Assembly: GCF_004124325.1 (NCBI RefSeq)
Contig: NZ_QBDT01000001.1
Coordinates: forward strand, 496,001 to 560,000
Source: Streptomyces sp. L2
GTDB lineage: Bacteria; Actinomycetota; Actinomycetes; Streptomycetales; Streptomycetaceae
Direction of reading: 5' to 3'
DNA length: 64,000 nt
In this document: positions 1 to 8,771 of the stretch, piece by piece
Numbering within the stretch: the first letter of the stretch is position 1
How the letters are laid out: every line of letters starts with the position of its first letter
Translations under genes and position numbers: made by a program
The notes under the pieces: generated by a model
Told to the model about the DNA's origin: nothing
Database searches by the model: none
What the model saw: only the letters and a program-made list of their open reading frames with translations

Positions 1-117
1 GAAGAACGCGTCCCAGTTCCGCGGCCGCTCCGTCAGGAAGTGCTGGCGGTGCGCGGTGTCGGCGAGGGTGTTGTCGAGGTCGAACACGGCGAGCGGCCGC
101 TGCTGGCTGTCGGTCAC
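1..117 (-). CDS. HAD-superfamily phosphatase-like protein (partial, N-terminal 39 codons)
   Basis: Only the first 39 codons lie in the window; the gene runs off the left edge. It starts at a GTG on the minus strand (117-115). Residues 12-19 read FDLDNTLA, the D-x-D-x-T motif I of HAD-fold phosphohydrolases, where the first Asp is the nucleophile and the second the acid/base. The following TAHRQHFL and a Trp-Asp-Ala-Phe-Phe segment resemble HAD phosphatases of the polynucleotide 3'-phosphatase type in actinobacteria, but too little is visible to name a substrate. It is divergent from the oxidoreductase gene, with a long near-palindrome in between. Confidence 0.7.
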   Translation of the reverse strand, partial: MTDSQQRPLAVFDLDNTLADTAHRQHFLTERPRNWDAFF

Positions 118-126
118 GGGCCCACC

Positions 127-295
127 CTAGTGCCCCGGCAGGCGACGTTTGCCCGTGAAGGAGCGGCGTCCGGTGCGTGCTCTCGGTGTGCCGGCCGGAA
201 GTCCTCGTACTGGATGTACTTGGGCTTTCGGCCGGTGCGTCGAGAGGGCGTGCCGGGCGTCGCGACGGGGCGAACGTCGCCTGTTGGGGCACTAG
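127..295 (+). repeat. 169-bp near-perfect inverted repeat, possible structured RNA or MITE-like element
   Basis: The ends CTAGTGCCCC (127-136) and GGGGCACTAG (286-295) are exact inverted repeats and pairing continues to a 5-nt loop at 211-215. Pairing by hand gives G.T pairs at 14 positions (137/285, 138/284, 150/272, 166/260, 169/257, 174/252, 175/251, 178/248, 186/240, 187/239, 189/237, 190/236, 198/228, 202/224), three mismatches (179/247, 205/221, 206/220), one internal loop (155-162 against 264-267) and no A.C pair. Read as + strand RNA it is one continuous hairpin. It fills the space between two divergent starts. Promoter, terminator and copy number elsewhere are unknown. Confidence 0.75.
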
Positions 296-357
296 CCAGC
301 GGTGCTCGGGCGTGGGGCTTCGGGAATCCTGGGGCGGCCGCGGTGTTGAACCCTGGT

Positions 358-1374
358 GTGAGTGCACTGATCGCCCGGACCCCGTTCTCCGTCCTGGACC
401 GCTCCCGCATCCGGGAGGGCCGCCCGCCCGCGGAGGCGCTGCGGGACACCGTCGCGCTGGCCCGGGAGGCGGAGGCGCTCGGCTACCACCGCTTCTGGGT
501 CTCGGAGCACCACGGCGTGCCCGGGGTCGCCGGGTCCGCGCCGACCGTGCTGGCCGCGGCCGTGGCCGCCGCCACCCGAACGATCCGCGTCGGCACGGGC
601 GGGGTCATGCTGCCCAACCACCAACCCCTCGTCGTCGCAGAGCAGTTCGGCGTGCTGGAGTCGCTGTTCCCGGGCCGGATCGACATGGGCCTCGGACGTT
701 CGGTGGGCTTCACCGGCGGGGTGCGCAAGGCGCTGGGCCGGGACAAGGACGACGCGGAGGACTTCGCCACACAGGTCGCCGAGCTGCTCGGCTGGTTCGC
801 GGGGACCTCACCCACGGGGGTGCGGGCCCGCCCTGCGGAGGGCCTGCGCGTGCCGCCGTACCTGCTGGCCATGGGCGAGGGCGCGCGGATCGCCGCCGAC
901 GCGGGGCTGCCGATGGTCATCGGTGACCTGCGCGACCGTGAGCGGATGCTGCGCGGCATCGACGTCTACCGCTCGGCGTTCCGGGCGTCGCCCTGGGCGC
1001 CGGAGCCGTACGTGGTGATCTCCGGTTCGGTCGCGGTCGCGGCGACCTCGCGGGAGGCGCGCCGGCTGCTGGTGCCGGAGGCGTGGGCGGCGGCACACGC
1101 GCGCACGCACGGCACGTTCCCGCCGCTGGCACCGGCCGACGACATCGAGCGGCGCACGATGACCGCGAAGGAGCGCGAGCTGTACGACGCCGCGCTCGCC
1201 GGGCACATCGCCGGCACCGAGGAAGAGGTCGCGGACGAACTGGAGTCCGTGCTGAAGGAGACGGGCGCGGACGAGGTGCTCGTGACGACGAGCAGCTACG
1301 ACCGTACGGCCCTGCTGGACTCCTACCGGCGGCTCGCCGCCGTCTCGAGATGCGAACCCGGCGCGGGGCGGTGA
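358..1374 (+). CDS. LLM-class (luciferase-like) flavin-dependent oxidoreductase
   Basis: A 338-residue protein of the bacterial luciferase-like monooxygenase TIM-barrel family, expected to use reduced FMN or F420 on an unknown substrate. Family marks are the early FSVLDRS strand, LGYHRFWVSEHHG (about residues 41-53) and the glycine-rich segment with LPNHQPLVVAEQFGVLE. The reading frame stays open far upstream, through the inverted repeat, but homologous proteins begin near this point, so I chose GTG 358; GTG 343 is an in-frame alternative. Neither has a clear ribosome site. A 38-bp gap separates it from the next gene. Cytoplasmic; no regulator is evident. Confidence 0.8.
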   Translation: MSALIARTPFSVLDRSRIREGRPPAEALRDTVALAREAEALGYHRFWVSEHHGVPGVAGSAPTVLAAAVAAATRTIRVGTGGVMLPNHQPLVVAEQFGVLESLFPGRIDMGLGRSVGFTGGVRKALGRDKDDAEDFATQVAELLGWFAGTSPTGVRARPAEGLRVPPYLLAMGEGARIAADAGLPMVIGDLRDRERMLRGIDVYRSAFRASPWAPEPYVVISGSVAVAATSREARRLLVPEAWAAAHARTHGTFPPLAPADDIERRTMTAKERELYDAALAGHIAGTEEEVADELESVLKETGADEVLVTTSSYDRTALLDSYRRLAAVSRCEPGAGR

Positions 1375-1412
1375 CCCTGGAGGGGAAGCCTCAAGCTACG
1401 AGGAGGGCTGCC

Positions 1413-1601
1413 ATGTCCGTCATGGACAAGCTCAAGCAAATGCTCAAGGGCCACGAAGACCAGGCCAGCAAGGGCATCGACAAGGGTGGCGACATGCTCG
1501 ACGAGCGCACCCAGGGCAAGTACAGCTCGCAGGTCGACACCGCGCAGGACAAGCTGAATGAGCAGCTCAGGAGGGACCAGGACCAGCCTCCGCAGCCGTA
1601 G
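1413..1601 (+). CDS. MT0933-type antitoxin-like small protein
   Basis: A 62-residue charged protein rich in Lys, Asp and Gln, starting MSVMDKLKQMLKGHEDQ. It matches, from memory, the actinobacterial MT0933-like antitoxin family (Rv0909/MT0933). An AGGAGGG ribosome site (1401-1407) fixes the ATG. It is predicted to be helical with no membrane segment. No toxin gene flanks it: upstream is the oxidoreductase and, 6 bp downstream, the UvrA-like gene. The toxin-antitoxin label is therefore a family name only; the protein may be a general stress or scaffold protein. Confidence 0.7.
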   Translation: MSVMDKLKQMLKGHEDQASKGIDKGGDMLDERTQGKYSSQVDTAQDKLNEQLRRDQDQPPQP

Positions 1602-1607
1602 CGGGTA

Positions 1608-3938
1608 GTGCACAGCCCCCACGATCCGTACGTCCGCGTCCGCGGCGCCCGTGAGCACAATCTCCGGGGCGTCGACGTGGACATCCCCCGGGATGTGCTG
1701 GCCGTGTTCACCGGCGTGTCCGGCTCGGGGAAGTCGTCCCTGGCGTTCGGCACCGTCTATGCCGAGGCCCAGCGACGCTACTTCGAGTCGGTCGCGCCGT
1801 ACGCGCGCAGGCTGATCCACCAGGTCGGGGCGCCCAAGGTCGGTGAGATCACCGGGCTGCCGCCCGCGGTGTCGCTGCAGCAGCGCCGCTCGGCCCCCAC
1901 CGCGCGCTCCTCCGTCGGCACGGTCACCAACCTCTCCAACTCCCTGCGCATGCTGTTCTCCCGCGCCGGGACCTATCCCCCGGGCGCCGAGAGTCTCGAC
2001 TCCGACGCGTTCTCGCCGAACACGGCGGCCGGCGCGTGCCCCGAGTGCCAGGGCCTCGGCCAAGTGCACCGCACCAGCGAGGAGTTGCTGGTCCCCGACC
2101 CCGGGCTGTCGATCCGCGAGGGCGCGATCGCCGCCTGGCCGGGTGCCTGGCAGGGCAAGAACCTGCGGGACATCCTCGACGCGCTCGGGTACGACGTGGA
2201 CCGGCCCTGGCGCGAACTGCCCGCCGAGGCACGGGAGTGGATCCTGTTCACGGACGAGCAGCCGGTCGTCACCGTGCACCCCGTCCGGGACGCCGACCGC
2301 ATCCAACGCCCTTACCAGGGCACGTACATGAGCGCCCGGCGCTATGTGCTCAAGACCTTCTCGGACACCAAGTCTCCCACGCTGCGAGTCAAGGCGGAAC
2401 GCTTCCTGACCGCCGTCCCCTGCCCTGCGTGCGGCGGCAGCAGACTGCGGCCCGAGGCGCTCGCCGTCACCTTCGCCGGCCGGACCATCGCCGAGCTGGC
2501 CGCCATGCCCCTGACCGGCCTGGCCGGGCTGCTGCACGGCGACTCGGAGACGGCCCGCGTCCTCACCGAGGACCTGAAGTCCCGGATCACGCCGGTCGTC
2601 GAGCTGGGACTCGGTTACCTCAGCCTCGACCGGGCGACCCCCGCCCTCTCCGCCGGCGAGCTGCAACGGCTGCGACTGGCCACCCAGTTGCGCTCCGGGC
2701 TGTTCGGCGTGGTGTACGTCCTGGACGAGCCCTCGGCGGGACTGCACCCGGCCGACACCGAGGCGCTGCTGGCGGTGCTGGACCGGCTCAAGGCGGCCGG
2801 GAACTCGGTGTTCGTCGTGGAGCACCAGCTGGAGGTGGTGCGCGGCGCCGACTGGGTGGTGGACGTCGGCCCGGGCGCGGGCGAGCACGGCGGGCGGGTG
2901 CTCTACAGCGGGCCGGTGGCCGAACTCGCCTCGGTCGAGGACTCGGCGACGGCACGCCACCTCTTCGACGAGGCGCCCGGACCGGCTCGTGAGGTCCGTG
3001 AGCCGCGCGGCTGGCTCCAGGTCGGTCCGGTGACCCGGCACAACCTGCGGGAGGTGACGGCCGGGTTCCCGCTCGGCGCGTTCACGGCGGTCACGGGTGT
3101 GTCCGGCTCGGGCAAGTCCACCCTGCTCGGCGCGCTGACCGAGGACCTCACGGGCGTGGACCGGCTGGTCCGGGTGGACCAGCGGCCCATCGGCCGCACC
3201 CCGCGCTCCAACCTGGCCACCTACACCGGCCTGTTCGACGTCGTACGCAAGGTGTTCGCCGCCACCGACGACGCACGGGAACGCGGGTACGGCGTCGGCC
3301 GGTTCTCCTTCAACGTCGCGGGCGGCCGCTGCGAGACCTGCCAGGGCGAGGGCTTCGTCAGCGTGGAACTCCTCTTCCTGCCGAGCACCTACGCGCCCTG
3401 CCCGGACTGCGCGGGCGCCCGCTACAACCCGGAGACCCTCAACGTCACGTACCGGGGACGGAACATCGCCGAGGTCCTGGACCTGACGGTGGAGGGCGCG
3501 GCGGAGTTCTTCGCGGACACGCCGGCGGCGGCCCGCAGCCTGGCCGCGCTGCTCGACGTGGGCCTCGGCTACCTGCGGCTGGGCCAGCCCGCCACCGAGC
3601 TGTCCGGCGGCGAGGCGCAACGCATCAAGCTGGCGAGCGAACTCCAGCGGGGCCGCCGCGGCCACACCCTCTACCTCCTGGACGAGCCGACGACCGGCCT
3701 GCACCCGGCCGACGTCGAGGTCCTGATGGACAGGCTGCACGCCCTGGTCGACGCCGGCCACACCGTCGTCGTGGTCGAGCACGACATGACGGTGGCCGCG
3801 GACGCCGACTGGATCATCGACCTCGGCCCGGGCGGCGGCGACCGGGGCGGCCGCATCATCGCGTCCGGCCCACCGTCCGAGGTGGCGGCGGCAGAAGGCA
3901 GCGCGACGGCACCGTACCTGGCGCGAGTCATGCCCTGA
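1608..3938 (+). CDS. UvrA-like ABC-class ATPase, short form
   Basis: A 776-residue tandem ABC ATPase of the UvrA family. Walker A motifs are GVSGSGKS at residues 36-43 and again near 500; signature motifs are LSAGELQRLRLA (near 348) and LSGGEAQRIKLA (near 665); Walker B/D-loop segments are VLDEPSAGLHP and LLDEPTTGLHP. Cys pairs CPECQG, CPACGG, CETCQG and CPDCAG form zinc modules. Housekeeping UvrA is about 950 residues, so this is a shortened paralog and probably lacks part of the UvrB-binding or insertion domain. Such paralogs are linked to resistance to DNA-binding drugs or to accessory repair; which applies here is unknown. It starts with GTG, 6 bp after the preceding small gene. Confidence 0.88.
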   Translation: MHSPHDPYVRVRGAREHNLRGVDVDIPRDVLAVFTGVSGSGKSSLAFGTVYAEAQRRYFESVAPYARRLIHQVGAPKVGEITGLPPAVSLQQRRSAPTARSSVGTVTNLSNSLRMLFSRAGTYPPGAESLDSDAFSPNTAAGACPECQGLGQVHRTSEELLVPDPGLSIREGAIAAWPGAWQGKNLRDILDALGYDVDRPWRELPAEAREWILFTDEQPVVTVHPVRDADRIQRPYQGTYMSARRYVLKTFSDTKSPTLRVKAERFLTAVPCPACGGSRLRPEALAVTFAGRTIAELAAMPLTGLAGLLHGDSETARVLTEDLKSRITPVVELGLGYLSLDRATPALSAGELQRLRLATQLRSGLFGVVYVLDEPSAGLHPADTEALLAVLDRLKAAGNSVFVVEHQLEVVRGADWVVDVGPGAGEHGGRVLYSGPVAELASVEDSATARHLFDEAPGPAREVREPRGWLQVGPVTRHNLREVTAGFPLGAFTAVTGVSGSGKSTLLGALTEDLTGVDRLVRVDQRPIGRTPRSNLATYTGLFDVVRKVFAATDDARERGYGVGRFSFNVAGGRCETCQGEGFVSVELLFLPSTYAPCPDCAGARYNPETLNVTYRGRNIAEVLDLTVEGAAEFFADTPAAARSLAALLDVGLGYLRLGQPATELSGGEAQRIKLASELQRGRRGHTLYLLDEPTTGLHPADVEVLMDRLHALVDAGHTVVVVEHDMTVAADADWIIDLGPGGGDRGGRIIASGPPSEVAAAEGSATAPYLARVMP

Positions 3939-4023
3939 CCCTGCCGACGAAAGCCAGACGGGGCCGGGAATGAGCACCACACCCGACCCCGCCCGTCCGC
4001 CACTACGACGAACGTCCACAACA

Positions 4024-4041
4024 GCGCCCCGAAAGGGGCGC
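4024..4041. terminator. GC hairpin with GAAA loop between convergent genes
   Basis: GCGCCCC (4024-4030), loop GAAA, GGGGCGC (4035-4041) form a perfect 7-bp stem between the UvrA-like gene and sdhB, which converge. The following CGGGGCTGTG and a later GCGACCAGCCAC resemble a diverged form of the element repeated at 8551, 28394 and 62328. Probably a two-way terminator or RNA 3'-end stabiliser. Confidence 0.55.
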
Positions 4042-4114
4042 GGGGCTGTGTCTGACAGCGGCTCCGCCGCGTGGGCGCGACCAGCCACAGCGGGGCCCGC
4101 ACCCCCGAACGGCG

Positions 4115-4860
4115 CTACCGCTTACCTACCTTCCGGGCAGCCCGCAACCACTCCTTGTTCATGCTCGTGATGGAGACAAGCGGAATCCCCTTGGGACAAG
4201 CGGTGGCACACTCGCCCGCCAGCGTGCACCCCCCGAACCCCTCGGCGTCCATCTGCGCCACCATGTCCAGCACCCGCGTCTCCCGCTCCGGCGCCCCCTG
4301 CGGTAGCACGTTCAAGTGGTTCACCTTCGCCGAAGTGAACAGCATCGCCGCCCCGTTGGGACACGCGGCCACACACGCCCCGCACCCGATGCACTCCGCG
4401 TGCTCGAACGCGGACTCGGCGTCCGCCTTGGGCACGGGCGTCGCGTGGGCCTCGGGTGCGGAGCCGGTCGGGGCGGTGACGTAGCCGCCGGCCTGGATGA
4501 TCCGGTCGAAGGCGGACCGGTCGACGACGAGGTCCTTGACGACCGGGAACGCGGAGGCCCGCCAGGGTTCGACGTCGATCGTGTCGCCGTCGCGGAAGGA
4601 CCGCATGTGCAACTGGCAGGTGGTGGTGCGTTCGGGGCCGTGCGCGTCGCCGTTGATGACGAGGCTGCACGCGCCGCAGATGCCCTCGCGGCAGTCGTGG
4701 TCGAAGGCGACCGGTTCCTCGCCGCCGAGGATGAGCTGTTCGTTGAGGACGTCCAGCATCTCCAGGAAGGACATGTCGGGTGAGATGCCGTCCACGTCGT
4801 AGGTGGACATGGCGCCGTCGGCGTCGGCGTTCTTCTGCCGCCAGACGCGCAGGGTGAGCC

Positions 4861-4864
<4 letters not shown>
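4115..4864 (-). CDS. sdhB: Succinate dehydrogenase iron-sulfur subunit
   Basis: A 249-residue SdhB that carries electrons from the FAD of SdhA to the membrane quinone site. The [2Fe-2S] cysteines are C58, C63, C66 and C83 (CREGICGAC); the [4Fe-4S] set is C158, C161 and C164 ([11 protein letters not shown]), with C168 and C213, C219, C223 ([12 protein letters not shown]) supplying the [3Fe-4S] centre and the remaining ligand. The ATG overlaps the sdhA stop by 4 nt (ATGA), so the genes are translationally coupled. It is last in the sdhC-sdhA-sdhB operon and converges on the UvrA-like gene. An Sdh of this shape normally reduces menaquinone. Confidence 0.95.
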
Positions 4865-6810
<1,946 letters not shown>

Positions 6811-6811
6811 G

Positions 6812-7519
6812 TCAGCTCACCACTCCGGTCATCACGCCCACGGGTACGGCGATGAAGCCGGCCGTGAGCAGTACTGCGAGAACGTTGGCGACGGTCTTCA
6901 GGGTGCGGTCGCGCCTGCGGCTGCCGACGCCGAGGGTCTGGGCGGCGCTCCAGAAGCCGTGCCGGATGTGCAGGCCGAGCGCCAGCATGGCCACGATGTA
7001 GATCACGTCGCCGTACCAGGTGGAGAAGGTGTCCACGACGTTCTGGTACGGGTGGCCCTCCTGGAAGCCGCCGGAGTGCACGGTTCCGGTGGTCAGGTCC
7101 AGGATGTGCCAGACGATGAACAGGGCGAGGATGATGCCGCCCCAGCGCATGGTGCGGGTGGCGTAGCTCGCCCTGGGCCTGCTGTGGACGTACCGGCTGG
7201 GGCGGGCCTTGAGGTCGCGGCGGCTGAGCTGGTACGCGGAGACCGCGTGCGCCACGACCGCGACGATCAGGACAACGCGGATCAGCCACAGCGTCCACTC
7301 GTAGTGCATGAAGGGCTCGCCGACCGTGCGCAGCCAGTGCGCGTAGTGGTTGAACTCCCCCGCCCCGAAGAAGATCTTCAGGTTGCCGATCACGTGCGCG
7401 ATCAGGTACAGCAGCATGATCATGCCGCTGACCGCCATGACGGTCTTCTTGCCGACGGTGGAGTCCCACACGGTCCGCGCCATGGACGGCCGTCGGTCCG
7501 TCCGCGTTACCAGAGCCAT
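6812..7519 (-). CDS. sdhC: Succinate dehydrogenase cytochrome b subunit
   Basis: A 235-residue membrane anchor with about five transmembrane helices, matching the fused cytochrome b558-type SdhC that binds two hemes and menaquinone. Helices begin at [20 protein letters not shown] and follow at [54 protein letters not shown] and the C-terminal [17 protein letters not shown]. His residues in helices 1, 2, 3 and 4 are candidate heme ligands. The ATG at 7519 is the most upstream sensible start; an internal ATG 12 codons in is possible. It is first in the sdhCAB operon and divergent from the LysR gene, which probably controls it. Confidence 0.92.
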   Translation of the reverse strand: MALVTRTDRRPSMARTVWDSTVGKKTVMAVSGMIMLLYLIAHVIGNLKIFFGAGEFNHYAHWLRTVGEPFMHYEWTLWLIRVVLIVAVVAHAVSAYQLSRRDLKARPSRYVHSRPRASYATRTMRWGGIILALFIVWHILDLTTGTVHSGGFQEGHPYQNVVDTFSTWYGDVIYIVAMLALGLHIRHGFWSAAQTLGVGSRRRDRTLKTVANVLAVLLTAGFIAVPVGVMTGVVS

Positions 7520-7578
7520 GACACAGCACGCTAGGGCCGGAGGGCGCGATCGGTCCAAGACATGGTCCGGCTTGTTTC

Positions 7579-7595
7579 CATAGCCTATGGCTATG
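7579..7595. promoter_or_regulatory. Perfect dyad, probable LysR-family operator
   Basis: CATAGCC-TAT-GGCTATG is a perfect 7-bp inverted repeat with a 3-bp spacer, located 8 bp before the LysR ATG and 60 bp before sdhC. It contains the T-N11-A pattern (ATAG-N7-CTAT) of LysR recognition sites and is A/T-rich for this genome. The position suggests autoregulation and control of divergent sdhCAB. Inference from sequence only. Confidence 0.65.
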
Positions 7596-7603
7596 CTGGC
7601 CTC

Positions 7604-8494
7604 ATGCAGTTCCAGCAGCTCCAGTACTTCGTCGCGGTCGCCGAGACCCGGCACTTCACCCGGGCCGCCGAGCTGGTCCATGTCGCCCAGCCGTCGTTGT
7701 CGCAGCAGATCAAGGCGCTGGAGCGGGAGCTGGGCGCCGATCTGTTCCTGCGCGCCCGGGGCAACATCACCCTCACGGCGGCGGGCGAGGCGCTGCTGCC
7801 GCTGGCCCGGCGGATCCTCGCGGACGCGGACACGGCGCGGCAGGAGGTGCAGGAACTGGCGCAGCTGCGGCGCGGGCGGGTACGGCTCGGCGCGACGCCG
7901 AGTCTGTGCACGGGGCTGCTGCCGGACGTGCTGCGCGCCTTCCACGACCGCTACCCGGGCGTCCGGCTGCTGGTCGAGGAGGGCGGCTCGCACGACCTGG
8001 TCCGGGAGCTGGCGCGCGGTGCGCTGGACCTCGCGCTGGTCGTGCTGCCGCTGCCGGCGCCGGCGCCCGCGCTGACCACCGTGGAGCTGCTGCGGGAGGA
8101 CCTGGTCGTGGTGTCCTCACCGGAGGCGCCGGCGCCGGGGCACGGCGGGCGCGTGGTCGGCATCGCTGATCTGGAGGGTGAGCGGCTGGTGATGTTCCGG
8201 CACGGGTACGACCTGCGGGAGCTGACCGTCGCCGCGTGTCGCTCCGCGGGGTTCGAGCCGGAGTTCGCGGTGGAGGGGGGCGAGATGGACGCGGTGCTGG
8301 GGTTCGTGCGGGCGGGGCTGGGGGTGGCCGTGGTGCCGCGGATGGTCGCTGCGCGGGCCGGTACCGGGCTTCGGGTGACTCCGTTGGCACGGCCGGGGCT
8401 GGACCGGGTGATCGCGCTGGCGCACCGCAGTGATGTGGCTCCGCCGAGGGCTGCGCGGGAGCTTCAGCGGATGTTGATTGAGCGGGGTGGGTAG
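7604..8494 (+). CDS. LysR-family transcriptional regulator
   Basis: A 296-residue LysR-type regulator. The N-terminal winged helix begins MQFQQLQYFVAVAETRHFTR and includes AAELVHVAQPSLSQQIKALE; the rest is the periplasmic-binding-like effector domain with the FRHGYDL and GLGVAVVP segments. An upstream in-frame start at 7562 exists, but the ATG at 7604 matches the usual family N-terminus. It is divergent from sdhC, the classic LysR arrangement, and the dyad at 7579-7595 is a likely binding site. The effector is unknown; a C4 dicarboxylate or redox signal would suit the neighbour, but this is inference. Confidence 0.9.
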   Translation: MQFQQLQYFVAVAETRHFTRAAELVHVAQPSLSQQIKALERELGADLFLRARGNITLTAAGEALLPLARRILADADTARQEVQELAQLRRGRVRLGATPSLCTGLLPDVLRAFHDRYPGVRLLVEEGGSHDLVRELARGALDLALVVLPLPAPAPALTTVELLREDLVVVSSPEAPAPGHGGRVVGIADLEGERLVMFRHGYDLRELTVAACRSAGFEPEFAVEGGEMDAVLGFVRAGLGVAVVPRMVAARAGTGLRVTPLARPGLDRVIALAHRSDVAPPRAARELQRMLIERGG

Positions 8495-8550
8495 CTTTTC
8501 GCCGGGTGCGTTCTGCGTGGTGCCTGTGTGATCCCGGGTGCGGGTGCGTT

Positions 8551-8590
8551 GTGGCTTGTCGCGCAGTTCCCCGCGCCCCTTGGGGGTTGG
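8551..8590 (-). repeat. Dispersed 29-nt intergenic element, copy 1
   Basis: Positions 8551-8579 (GTGGCTTGTCGCGCAGTTCC followed by CCGCGCCCC) are identical to 62328-62356 and to the reverse complement of 28394-28422. The element lies between the convergent LysR and rmdA genes. Its GC-rich end (CCCC TT GGGGG) can form a small hairpin. Confidence 0.7.
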
Positions 8591-8755
8591 GCCGTCTCGG
8601 GGTGAGAAGGCACCGTCACTTGGCTTGTCGCGCCCGCGCGCGGAGCCGCATATCGATACAGCCCCTCGCCCCTGAGGAGTTGCGCCCTCTCGGGGTTGAG
8701 AGGGCACCCTCGGCTGGCTACGGGGGGGTGCCGCCCTCTCCGGGTGAGCGGGCGC
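8587..8755. terminator. Three related hairpin-forming repeats between convergent genes
   Basis: The best hairpin is GCCCTCTC (8684-8691), loop GGGGTT, GAGAGGGC (8698-8705). Related copies read CCGTCTCGGGGTGAGAAGGCACC (8590-8612, in two parts) and CCCTCTCCGGGTGAGCGGGC (8731-8750). They lie in the 277-bp space between LysR and rmdA, and probably end transcription from both sides. Confidence 0.5.
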
Positions 8756-8771
8756 CGTCTCCTGGGCTGCT

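Noticed and set aside
1413..1601. Toxin-antitoxin pair with the small protein
   Set aside because: No toxin-like gene (RNase, kinase or gyrase inhibitor) is adjacent.
1323..4088. Long open frame antisense to the UvrA-like gene (about 920 codons)
   Set aside because: High GC leaves antisense frames open. The composition (Arg/Gly/Ala repeats) and lack of ribosome site or domains mark it as a shadow of the + strand gene.
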